Positions 46,640 to 58,600 of a stretch of DNA of 64,000 bases are shown here, one piece after another. The notes beneath the pieces are model-generated. The model worked only from the letters and a program-made list of their open reading frames with translations, was not told the DNA's origin and made no database searches. Source of the DNA: Elmis aenea (Eukaryota > Arthropoda > Insecta > Coleoptera > Elmidae); the NCBI GenBank assembly GCA_947652605.1, contig OX393576.1:18626575-18690574 (forward strand). The letters run 5' to 3'. The first letter of the stretch is position 1, and every line of letters starts with the position of its first letter. The position numbers and the translations under genes are program-made.

Positions 46640-49262
46640 AGTAGCGGACTGGGAAATTCAACCGGCCCGGGAAAAACCGGCTAGACCGGCCCCCAATAAA
46701 AGAATGACTCAAAAAAATTTAATTTTAAAATGTTGTCATATTTAGATAATAAAATTATTTCTAAAACAATTCCATGTTCAGTCTCATTATGCTCTAATGA
46801 AAGTGAATTAGTAGATTCCTGTGAGCCCGAAAAGCTAAACCCCTTTTTCCAATTAGTTTTACATCTATAATTCTTTCCAATACTTGCTTGCGTTCAAGAG
46901 CATTTTTTTTGACGTAAGCTACCTTCATTTGAGAATATTAAACCATAGATATCTTTACTTTTAAATTTAAGCATATGCCTATAAACACAATTTTCATGGA
47001 TCTTATTATTTTCATGTTCTTTAACACGTTGCAGAGTATGCTTCCAGTCTTTCATTCCATCATTTACAAACGAACAGTCGTTCTTATCACTGTATGCCAA
47101 GCACACGGAACAAAATAGAGATTCTTTTTCTAAACAATATGATAACCATCGTCAGCTTATTTTATCATCTCTGTAAAATATAACATTTGGCTTAAATGGC
47201 CAATAAGTTATATCACCAATAGTTGGCTGACAAGGATGTTTGTTAAAAAAATACTCAAAATTTTGACTTGTTGGTTTTGTGAAACAACTAGCTAATAAGC
47301 ATTCAAAATATTTGTTACTTGGTAAGTTAGACTTGAACATGAAGACTTTGCGTTGATAATCGACGTTTCAATTTTGTCCGTTTCAATGGGGCAGATTAGA
47401 TAGTCTTCTTTTGTCGAATTTGATGAATGCTATTCTTGATCAATGATTTTTCAACATCAGGTGCACTAACTTTAGAAGCTAAAGCAAACAAATCACTTAA
47501 CTTGAATTTTTTTTAGCAACTTCGTGAAGTACTTTTAGCCTTTTCTCTCTCTCTTTATGAGCACCTTTTTTTTCCAGTTTTCCTTGATTAAAAACTATAA
47601 CAAACTTTGATTTTTTCCCTACACAATCTCATAGCCAACGCGATCACAAGTATTACAAGTATCACAAGTATAACCTTTTGAAAGGACCTTTTTCAGACGG
47701 CCGTGGATGATATCAAAAAGTGTTTTATTTGCACTTTCTTTACATCGTTGGATGCGCCAGTCTTTTAGCTACATTTTAAACACCGAATCAAAATTTTCGG
47801 TTCGCTAATAACGGAGTTACGAATTTTTTTGTAGACCGAGATGTTTTTATTTTTGCGAGCGAACTCTTGGCATATTGCCGGACCTTTTTCAGACGGCCGT
47901 GGATGATATCAAAAAGTGTTTTATTTGCACTTTCTTTACATCGTTGGATGCGCCAGTCTTTTAGCTACATTTTGAACACCGAATCAAAATTTTCGGTCCG
48001 CTAATAACGGAGTTACGAATTTTTTTGTAGACCGAGATGTTTTTATTTTTGCGAGCGAACTCTTTGCATATTGCCGGACCTTTTTCAGACGGCCGTGGAT
48101 GATATCAAAAAGTGTTTTATTTGCACTTTCTTTACATCGTTGGATGCGCCAGTCTTTTAGCTACATTTTGAACACCGAATCAAAATTTTCGGTTCGCTAA
48201 TAACGGAGTTACGATTTTTTTTGTAGACCGAGATGTTTTTATTTTTGCGAGCGAACTCTTTGCATATTGCCGGACCTTTTTCAGACGGCCGTGGATGATA
48301 TCAAAAAGTGTTTTATTTGCACTTTCTTTACATCGTTGGATGCGCCAGTCTTTTAGCTACATTTTGAACACCGAATCAAAATTTTCGGTTCGCTAATAAC
48401 GGAGTTACGATTTTTTTTGTAGACCGAGATGTTTTTATTTTTGCGAGCGAACTCTTGGCATATTGCCGGACCTTTTTCAGACGGCCGTGGGTGATATCAA
48501 AAAGTGTTTTATTTGCACTTTCTTTACATCGTTGGATGCGCCAGTCTTTTAGCTACATTTTGAACACCGAATCAAAATTTTCGGCCGCTAATAACGGAGT
48601 TACGAATTTTTTTGTAGACCGAGATGTTTTTATTTTTGCGAGCGAACTCTTGGCATATTGCCGGACCTTTTTCAGACGGCCGTGGATGATATCAAAAAGT
48701 GTTTTATTTGCACTTTCTTTACATCGTTGGATGCGCCAGTCTTTTAGCTACATTTTGAACACCGAATCAAAATTTTCGGCCGCTAATAACGGAGTTACGA
48801 ATTTTTTTGTAGACCGAGATGTTTTTATTTTTGCGAGCGAACTCTTGGCATATTGCCGGACCTTTTTCAGACGGCCGTGGATGATATCAAAAAGTGTTTT
48901 ATTTGCACTTTCTTTACATCGTTGGATGCGCCAGTCTTTTAGCTACATTTTGAACACCGAATCAAAATTTTCGGCACGCTAATAACGAAGTTACGATTTT
49001 TTTTGTAGACCGAGATGTTTTTATTTTTGCGAGCGAACTCTTGGCATATTGCCGGACCTTTTTCAGACGGCCGTGGATGATATCAAAAAGTGTTTTATTT
49101 GCACTTTCCTTACATCGTTGGATGCGCCAGTCAGTTAGCTACATTTTGAACACCGAACAATCAAGTGCACTAACTTTAGAAGTTAGGGCAAACATACGCG
49201 GCCCCAGAGCGACCGGCCCACCGGGATTTCTCCCGGTGTCCCGCCGGCCCTGTCCGCCACTG
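46640..49262 (-). mobile_element. Inner hAT element with decayed transposase and tandem repeats
   Basis: The ends are CAGTAGCGGACTGGG and GTCCGCCACTG. An exact 8-bp duplication GATAGGCA is at 46632-46639 and 49263-49270. On the minus strand, 47340-47152 reads HPCQPTIGDITYWPFKPN and 47106-46894 reads MCLAYSDKNDCSFVNDGMKD then WKHTLQRVKEHENNKIHEN. This resembles the N-terminal zinc-finger region of ZMYM/TTF-type hAT transposases. Most of the catalytic gene is missing and the right half is a tandem array. Confidence 0.8.
47684..49160. repeat. Tandem array of about eight 195/196-bp units
   Basis: The marker CATATTGCCGGACC recurs at 47871, 48067, 48263, 48459, 48654, 48849 and 49045, with an earlier partial start at 47684. 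Spacing is 196 or 195 bp. Units differ by only a few bases. A piece GTGCACTAACTTTAGAAG stands at both 47461 and 49164, just outside the array. Confidence 0.95.
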
Positions 49263-49427
49263 GATAGGCATGACTTCGTCGCTTTACTAAAGTATGTAAT
49301 GACAATGATTTTAAGATATATTTTTTCTTGAGAAAATGGTTAACAAGAAGAACAAGGGGCTCGCAAATTAAGGAATAATTTAACAAAGCCCCCGCGAGCC
49401 CCCTACAGCTCACCACTGAGTGTAACC

Positions 49428-49500
49428 ACAGGACTGGTTTTACCATTATGCGAGTCTAGGCAATTGCCTAGGGGCGCCAGATTTCCTCACAAAAAAAGGG
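49428..49500. mobile_element. hAT end fragment (CAGGACTGGTTTTACC)
   Basis: The terminus CAGGACTGGTTTTACCATTA at 49428 is followed by CCTAGGGGCGCC. It matches the inverse of the fragment ending at 22665. The opposite end was not found. Confidence 0.45.
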
Positions 49501-49639
49501 TAAAAATTCATGATATGTGTATACAATGTACCAACTTGTATTATCGTTATTTAATTTAAAAAAATTAAAATGTTTATAATGGTGTAATATTTTTATAAAT
49601 ATGTCCGTGATTCATAAATTTTGTGTAAAACTTCGGAAG

Positions 49640-50500
49640 GTAATGCCTATCATCGAATATTACAGTATTTTTTATAGAATCGTTTTCGAAAACGTCTTCT
49701 TTCAGAGTTACACCTCCTAAAGAAAACGGTAAAAGTAAGTTTTCATTTTACTTCTCAAATTCCGAGAAATGTAGGAGAATGACATTTGCTAAATGTTTTT
49801 TACTTGTTAAGAGATTTCCCATAGTAATATTTCATTCATCTTCTACCTTTACAAGGGGCTGAAAAGTACAAACCCTTGTTGGTTTTATTATCAAAACTTT
49901 TTGGACGGTTAAAATTTGTTTTAAAACCTTAATTTATTTAAAAACATTTTTAATTCCTTTATGGTTCCCGCAAAACCTACAGTTTTGAGTAAAAATAAAA
50001 TAAGTGAACATGCACCACTAAATAAACACGAAAACACCTGTCACTTTTACTCAATATGGTAACTGAATGGTAAATGAATCATTTTAGAATATTTGATGAA
50101 CATGTTCACTTATTTTATTTTTTACTCATAAACTGTAAGTTTTGCTGGAAAAATAAATAAATAGGAAAGGTTCTAAATAAATTAGGTTTAAAAAAAAGTT
50201 TCAATTGCAAATTTTTAACCCTTCAAAAACTCATCAGCCCCTTGTGTGAAGGTGCGAGATCATTGAAAATATTAGTGTGAAAAACCTTTTAATAAGTAAA
50301 AACATCTACCAAAGTCATTTTTGTACATTTCTCCAAATTTAAAAAATAAAAGGAAAACAAACTTTTAGCGTTTCCTTTTATTATGGTTGTGTAATTCCGA
50401 AAGAAGGCGCTTTAGGAAAAAAGTTTTTTAAAGCCCCTCCTCAATTTTTGATAAGGAATTACCTCTCAAAGTTTTTCGCAATATTTATGAATCACACATA
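49640..50500. mobile_element. Degraded foldback element, AATATTGCG-arm family
   Basis: Left-arm blocks (GTAGGAGAATGACATTTG, GATTTCCCATAGTAATATT) and inverted right-arm blocks (CTTTTAATAAGTAAAAACAT, TTTTTCGCAATATTTATGAA) match 1076-2108. The terminal repeats are worn. Confidence 0.75.
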
Positions 50501-50985
50501 CGCACATTTAGACAATATATGGGGGTGCCCAAAAAATATAATGACATAAAATAAAAACTTCTTATAAAAAAAATATTTTTTAATAAATACACAATTGGTC
50601 AAATTAAATAAATTAAAAAAGTGTTTACATAAACATATTTTATTTTCATCGTACATGTACAAAATGTATACAATTTTCAACATTTTTGTATGTAGCTGCA
50701 TCATTAAATTATCTACTAGTATTATAAAAATTAAATTAAATATTTCAATGTTTACTGATAAAAACATATCATTATCTTGTTTATAAGTAACATATTGATT
50801 TAGTACATTTATTAAAGTAAAATAGGTTATCAGTCAATATCATTTACATTGTAAAAATTTAATTAGTGTTGTTTTTAAAGTTAGTGAATATCATTTTTAG
50901 TCTAGGGGGTAATGGTTTTGTTTTCGAAATTAAAAACAAAAATATTGCAAATAAACATAACAGATTTCAGATTAAGTTATGAATT

Positions 50986-51305
50986 CAGGGCCGGATTCAA
51001 AACGAGTGAGGCACTAAGCTTAACTTTTTTGGGGCCCCTTTTGGAATAAAGCGCTATTCAAATTTATAGCTTCAATAAATACTTAACAAAATGAAGATAT
51101 ATGTAAATTCATGATTTATACCCCCTTAAAATATTTAAAAACTCAAATACAATATTTGTAATTTTTTTTTTAAATTCTGGAAGGATATATTTGAGAATGT
51201 ATAAACCAGGAAGAAAGTTTTATTATATTAACCAAATTGTGAGGTCCTTCCAAATGAGAGGACCTAGCTAAAGCTTGTCTAGCTTATTGAGTAAATGCGG
51301 CCCTG
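50986..51305. mobile_element. Non-autonomous hAT element (CAGGGCCGGATTCAAAAC)
   Basis: The left end is CAGGGCCGGATTCAAAAC and the right end ATGCGGCCCTG. The flanks TATGAATT and TATGGAAT agree only partly. GGGGCCCC lies just inside the left end. The length is 320 bp, and the pairing is fairly secure but old. Confidence 0.65.
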
Positions 51306-52616
51306 TATGGAATGATAATTTAAAAATAGCTTTCCCCAAACAAATTTTAAGTGTATGTCTGATTAGGATTAATTGTTCTATTTTTTGTATTTCAAACTTA
51401 TCAGTCAATTAGGTATTTATAACTGTTAAACAAAAAGGTTTCCTAAACTGTTGATAAACTTACATCAGTTGATGATTGCAGCACTGAAATAAAACATTTT
51501 AATAGGTGTACAGAATAATGTACGATAAATATTTAAAACCAATAACTGCTCTCAAATTATAATAAAATTTTTCATTCTTTTTAATATTTTTTAAATAAAA
51601 TTTCCTTGATAGAAAGAATATCCAAAATTATCATCTTTTTATATTTAAACTTTCATTTTTTTTCGTACCTCATTTTCATGCATGGGTCTAACAGTTTGAG
51701 AGTTGTACTACATTTATAAAAAATTCCAAAGGAAGCATTTAACAAAATTCTAAAACATAGCTGTTACTAAATCGCATAACATTTTAAATATTGTTACCTA
51801 ACAATAATATTTGCATAATTTATTAAATAAAACATCATGAATACTAATAATAAGTAATAAATTAAAATTCTACGATGGCTTCATGTATTAGTATTACTAT
51901 TTTCAAACATTTCCAGTTGCTTAAGTTATTGTCAAATTGCTTATTTTTACAATTTTACTGTGGTGGGACTAAATATACACAATGCACATTAGTAAACTAT
52001 ATACTAACAATAAAACAATGTTTATCTGTTTAGAAATATAATACAACTAGGGGCCATCCTTCAAGACCTTCAAGACGTTTATTTTATTTACATGTTACCC
52101 TTTACTTTATTTAAAAAGATTCTTATGGTTTGATGAATTAATGTTCAAGATTAAATCACAATTATAATTTGGCAATTCATAAAAACACACAACTACTCCA
52201 TTCTAATACGCACATATTGGTTTAAAATATCGATTTTTGTGAATAAGACCCAACCGTTTATCTGTTAAAAAGTTTATTTGTTACAATCTCACTTTTAATA
52301 TAAATTTTAAAACCAATTAATCTACTACTGTTACTTAAAACTAGTGGCACCTGCTGAACCATTCAACTTTCTTTTAGGTAGGTAGCTCCAGCCCCTTCTA
52401 TCATAAGTTAAAACTTATTTTAACTAAAATCACTTTTAAAATATTCCATAAATTTAACAATGGCTTAAGCAATAAGTGCAACAATAAATTAAAATTAACT
52501 ATAAAGTCTCTATAAAAAATTTTCTTTGTTGTATAAGTATTGATATTTAGTATTGTCTTCACATAAATATTTTTTTATAGTTTTTCACTTAACAACTTGC
52601 ACTAACATTTAAAGTT
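51306..52616. other. Probable 3' UTR and flank of the cadherin-23-like gene
   Basis: AT-rich, without transposon ends that I can name. It directly follows the TAA stop at 52617 on the minus strand, so much of it may be 3' UTR. The polyadenylation site was not assigned. Confidence 0.35.
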
Positions 52617-55600
52617 TTATATTAGTTCCGCGACATACTCTGGTTGTCCATCATGATTAACTGTTATGGCTAAACCATTCGATCGCGACCTGTATTCGTC
52701 GTATGAATCTAAGTTATCTGCAGATTCTGGAACCTGAAATGTTGATCCTTGAAAACCCATAGCTGCTTCATAATACTGGAAAAATACATAACACAATTCT
52801 GTAATTTAAATATTGTTGTATGTGAAAAGTCTTATAAATTCATTTGTGTTCAGGGTTCTTAAACTAATGAAGAAGCTACATTAAACATTTTTCTAGCTGA
52901 AAACTGTTCTGAAATCATAAAAAAATTTGACAAAAATATTGAATTGGTGATTTTATTATGTTTGTATCTATGTGCAGGTTGGACCACATTCAAATGTTTT
53001 ACGGGTTATCTCACTTACCATAATAGAAAGCAAAAATCTAATACCTGTTTCTTGGATCATATTTTTCACTTTCCATTTTGGCAATACAGACGAAAAATTA
53101 AATCTCATTATTTCTAAAATTAACTTTTAATTTCTTTATTTATAAAATTAGAACTAAAAATTGTGTAGGTTTTTAACATTTTTATTTTATTTAAAAAACA
53201 TTTAAATTTTTTAAAAATGTTTTTTACTTTTGAGATATGAAGAAAACATATACAGGGCGACAATAATGTATGGGTATGAGTTGTACCCTTGAAGTATATG
53301 CAGTTATGTACACAGAGTGATAATAATCTACGTGTTGTATGGGTAACTTTGTTATTATAAGAGTTACATAGTTGGTTAAATTAGCAAAGTTGGGCAGAAT
53401 GTCAAGTCAAATTTAATGCCATTTTGACATTTGACCTACACCTTCAACTTTTTGACTGACTTGGTTCCTATTTAAAAAAAGTAAAGTTTGGCTTATACCG
53501 GGTGTTAACCACCAGCCGTGAACATAGGGAATTAACATTGGTTTTAACTTTTTTTCGGATTCCTGCTCCCCAATTGAATTTATATTAAAATTAATGGTGA
53601 CAATAGAAAGATAAAATTATTACGCATCATTTGAGACCATTAATAAGCTTAAATGTTTAATATTTAGTTTATAATTAATATTTTAAAATTGGATTAATTT
53701 TACAAATCTGACATTTGTTTTCATTAATTTTTGCTTTCACCATAAATACTCTTTCTGCGTTATTGTAATTACTCATTTAATTCAAAATTGTTAAAGAAAT
53801 AACTCGCTGATTTAAAAATTGACAGATAATAAAAATTAATGAAAACAAATGTCAATTTGACAGTCATGGCTGCTTATATTTGTAAAATTAATCCAATTTT
53901 AAAATATTAATTATAAACTAAATATTAAACATTTAAGCTTATTAATGGTCTCAAATGATGCGTAATAAATTTATCTTTCTATTGTTACCATTAATTTTAA
54001 TATAAATTCAATTGGGGAGCAGGAATCCGAAAAACAGTTAAAACCAATGTTAATTCCCTATGTTCACGGCTGGTGGTTAACACCCGGTATATCAAAAATT
54101 GAGTGCCATGAATTTGTATTTTTTTTCTAATTCTACGTAAAAATATCTACAAAAATCAGTTCACATTTTCGTCTTAACATAGGGTGGCAATGAAAAAATT
54201 GTGGTTTTAGTTTTTCAAAATATTTAAAAAAATTGAAGGTGTAGGTTAAATGTCAAAATGTGATTAAATTTGTCTTGAAATTCTGCCCAACTTTCCTAGT
54301 TTAACAGTTTAACCGACTATGTAACTCTTATAATAAAAAAGTTACCCATACAACACATAGATTATTGTCACCTTGTATATTTTAAACCGGAAACTCTAAT
54401 AGGCCATGACATAACTTTTTCGGTGCTCTGCACAAGTATACTCGCCAAATTTTTACGCGGCCCCAAGATGCTCGAGATGAGTTAACTTGCCCAAACATTA
54501 GCGCATTTGAAAGTTATGCACACAGGAGGTGATTCCTTATTGAAAATTAAGGGGGGACTTTTATATAAAATTTTTTCAGTACATGTATCCTTTCGGTGTT
54601 ATACCCAGTGGTGAGCTATGAAATTTTTAACAAAGGGCTCGCTCATAGTTAAATAAAAACAAAAAAATAATGTTAATTATATGCTGGAAAAAAAATGGCA
54701 TTTTAAATTCAAACGTGAATAATCGAGTGATTGTACATAATTCAAAAAATTCTATTGTGCGATGGGTTATTCTAAATTTAATCGTCATTGCTTGATAGGC
54801 ATGACTTGGTCGCTTTACAAATGTATGTAATGAAAATGATTTAAAGATACATTTATTCTTGAGAAAATGGTTAACAAGAAGAACAAGGGGCTCACAAATT
54901 AAGGAATAATTTAACAAAGGGCTCCAGCGAGCCCCCGCAAGCCCCCTACAGCTCACCACTGGTTATACCCCTTCTAAAGGGGAGGGATAAAATTAGGTTT
55001 TTATTTTATTTCTCAAATTTGGATAAATGTAGGAGAATGATATTTGGTAGATGTTTTATGCTTAATAAAAGGTTTCCCATAGTAATATTTTTAGGAGATG
55101 ATTGAAAATATTACTATGGGAAACCTTTTAATAAGCATAAAATATCTACCAAATATCATTCTCCTACATTTATCCAAATTTGAGAAATAAAATAAAAACC
55201 TAATTTTACCACTCCTTTTTAGGGGGGTGTAACTTTGAAAGGAGACATCTACTGAATTTTTTTAATATAAAATCCCCCCTTAATTTTTGATAAAGAATCA
55301 CCTCCTGAATCTTTTCGCAATATTTAAGAAACACCCTGTATACTTTTATTTATATTATGTGTTTATTACGATGACAAGTTAATACGCTTTTAAAGTTTTT
55401 AGTTTGTTGATTGGTTGTCATGGTAACGACATAAACTACAACGACTGGGGAGGCTAATTTATAGTAGTTGTTGTCCAAAACGCAATTCTACAAATTTGAC
55501 AATGAATGGAGAAGTAAAATACCATGTGTTATACATCATTGAATTCAGAAAAAAAAACTCTAATTATCTAAAAATCAAAAATAAACTTGGTCGTCATAAA

Positions 55601-58600
55601 ACAAAAACGAATCGACCTAGGAAAAATTAGCGATTACCATCCGATTCGGTTAAAAATCTTAGGTTGTTTTTACACATTTAAAATATTTTATAATCTAAAG
55701 GAGTTATAGATGATTTTCAATAATCATATTTTCCAAGTTTTCCTAATTTTCTCTGATACTGTTTGAAATATTTCCAGTTTGTCTTTGGATTATTAATGAG
55801 CACCGAATTTAGCAACTTTTCCACATTTAAATCTACCTTAGCTCAGTGGTTTCCAACCTTTTTGTACCTTCGCCCCCCTTTTTCATTAAAAAAAATTTGC
55901 GCCCCCCTCACTTTTCGTATCAATCTAATTTCATAAATACGGTTCTGATATAGGTAATAATTATTTAATGGGCTACAAAACAATATACCATATTCTGTAT
56001 GAATAAAGTTCTTATTGTTTGTTTGTACTCAAAAATGACATTTTGGTAACAGCTGCACGCCCCCCTTGTAATAGTCTCGCGCCCCCCTAGGGGGGCGCGC
56101 CCCACAGGTTGGAAACCACTGCCTTAGCTATTATAATAACGAAGATCCACATGCTTAAACTCGAATTCCAAACACCCTCTATAAAAGTATATATTTTTGA
56201 GAATTACACTTTTTTTTTTCATTTTATGTCATGGCCTATTTCACTTTCCATTTAAACAAATATAAGTCTGTTTCAAATCTCAAAAGTCACTGTTATTAAT
56301 CAACGTTACTGTTGAACAAAAAACATCTCTATATAATTACAAAATGTTGTACTGTTTAGGGTAAATTGGCTATACCAAATGATCGAAGTAAAAATATAAA
56401 TAAAAATCATACATTTGGAACACCTCGCAGAGAGCTATGGGCACTACTCGAGTTATGTGGCACTCTGGATAAAGTTGCATAATCCGCCATATCATCTGGT
56501 ATCGATAAAGTGGCCATGTGTGCTGATCCTCTTCGATTGGGATGTTGGATTGTGGCGTAAGTATTATCATCCTAAAGCAAAACATATTTAATACCATTAC
56601 ATTAACTTTTCATAAGGTCTTACTGGTATGAGCTCTACACTGTCTCTTCGTTCTAAGACTGCTTGTTCGGGTTCATTAAAAACTTGCATAGTAAGTTCTT
56701 GTTCTTCATATATTTTTAACTTCCTATAAATTTTAATATTGAAGTTGTATTAAGCAACTATTAAAAAAATTGAAGTTATTTCACAAAAGTGCGCAAAAAT
56801 TCTGCAAGGATTAAATATCTTAGGTTCTAAATAAAGATATATTTTTGATAATGGTGAATAAAATAGTAGATTCTATAAATTAAGTAATATAGAGAGTGTT
56901 TAATTTTTTAAAAACTATTTGTTAAAAAACCATTATAGATGGCTTTCCAAATTTCACAATGTTCTTAACATCTTGAATTCTAGTTTTATTAGAACTATAG
57001 ATATTTGGCCGTTGCCAGGCATTTTACACACCCTGTATAACAATTATTACGTACTGTTCTATCCATAAAGGATTTTCTGTTGTATTTAGGTCATCAATGA
57101 TTGCTTTTTTAATTAAGGTGTCTTTCTTCCTTAAGTCAGATGGCGATATCATCCAGTGTCTTAAGCAACAACACACGACTATAAACGTAATAATGCCTAC
57201 AAACAATACTAATAACAACGCTATTAAAGCAGCTAATGCTGGATCAAATGACTCTTCTTTTTCTGCTACGAATGCTGGCACAACATTTTCAATAGCAAAT
57301 CCAGCATAATAGTCTTTAAGAAAATCATACTTTGAATCTATTACTTTAAGAACCTCTGGTATTGGTAATATAGTTTGTGTGTTTGGATCAACAACTAGTA
57401 TATACATGTCACACCTAAGAAAAAAAGACAGTTCAGTTGTTATTTGTTATTTTTTTTTTCAGTTATCATTCATCAAATTTTTTTACTCACCATTCCTCAT
57501 TTTTGTGACCAGAATCGTCTGTGTGATATCTAACTTCATCAATTATGACTAGGCTCTGAGTAGCATTACTTAGTTCTGCTAATATTTCATCTTTTTCATG
57601 AATTACTTCTTCAGGGGGTCTTGATAATATGATACGGATTAGTTGTTCTGGTTCAAATATCCATACCTGTAGCATATTATTACATTTTTATTTTTAAAAT
57701 TATTTATATTATATTATTAATATTTAAAATAAACAAGCATTCATCAAGATATGGTTTAAAAGGTGGTTCAAAAAAGTACATATCTCTTGAAAGTTTTTTA
57801 TTTAGTAATTGACTTTTGTGTTTTTGGTTTAGTCTTTAGCTAGAACATTGAGCTTGTAATAAGGATGTTAAACTTTCTGCTTTTTGAAAACACAAAACAA
57901 TAACTGTTTATGTGTATATGACCATATAAAGGTCTAGCCCTAATAGCAATGTAAAACAGCAACACATAGTGGATGAAAATATTGCATATACAACTACGCT
58001 TCACATGTTACCAAAAAAATAAATAAATAAAAGGTAGTTGATGCAGATAAAATACAAAATAGGGTATATTACTAAATTAACCCTTTTAAGACTAGGGACA
58101 ATATATCCTAATCAGTTTTTCTAATAACCACCAACACTATTGGGATGTATAGTTCCACTATAAAAACGTAAAGGGAGTTAAACACAAATACATACTATGA
58201 AAATTAGCAAATTTAACATTTCTTGAAAGACTTAATTTAAGAGATAAAAATTAGGTTAAATTGCCAACATGTTATTAACTTATAGTAGTGCATAATCGAT
58301 GCTATATTCAAATTCTGGAAAATGTATTGTTGACTATGATAGAACCAAAAATGAAAGTGATTTTTATTATGTACCTAACATCTTTTATAATTTTAAAAAC
58401 AAAATTTTATGTTTTGAGTATCTTTATAATTTCATATGTCATACAAACTGGCGATGTGTGTTTTTTTGTTGCACACTTAGTTTCAAAGATATAGGAAGCA
58501 ACTTTGGTTTAGATTGGTATTGGATATTTTTATAAAGTAGCAATTTTTTTTGTTTCTTTTTCATGATATACAATTTGTTATACAAAAAAACATAAGATAT

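Larger units (their letters stand above)
46444..49418. mobile_element. Outer hAT MITE (CAGTGGTGAGCTATG) split by another hAT
   Basis: The ends CAGTGGTGAGCTATG and CTACAGCTCACCACTG match the intact copy at 54606-54961. An exact 8-bp duplication AGTGTAAC is at 46436-46443 and 49419-49426. Without the inner element it would be about 344 bp. Confidence 0.9.

Noticed and set aside
46894..47340. Host zinc-finger gene on the minus strand
   Set aside because: The short frames are separated by stops and lie wholly between hAT ends with exact target duplications, so a decayed transposase fits better.
48455..48982. Plus-strand 175-codon ORF with three repeated 65-residue units
   Set aside because: It follows only those tandem units that are exactly 195 bp long and breaks in the 196-bp units. 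It lies in a non-coding tandem array of a dead hAT element.
47684..49160. CRISPR-like array
   Set aside because: Units of 196 bp without spacers, in an intron-bearing animal genome, are an ordinary tandem duplication.
51462..51486. Possible minus-strand mini-exon (ATTTCAG acceptor, GTAAG donor)
   Set aside because: It lies beyond the stop codon of the cadherin-23-like gene, is about 20 nt long, and chance splice sites are common in AT-rich DNA.
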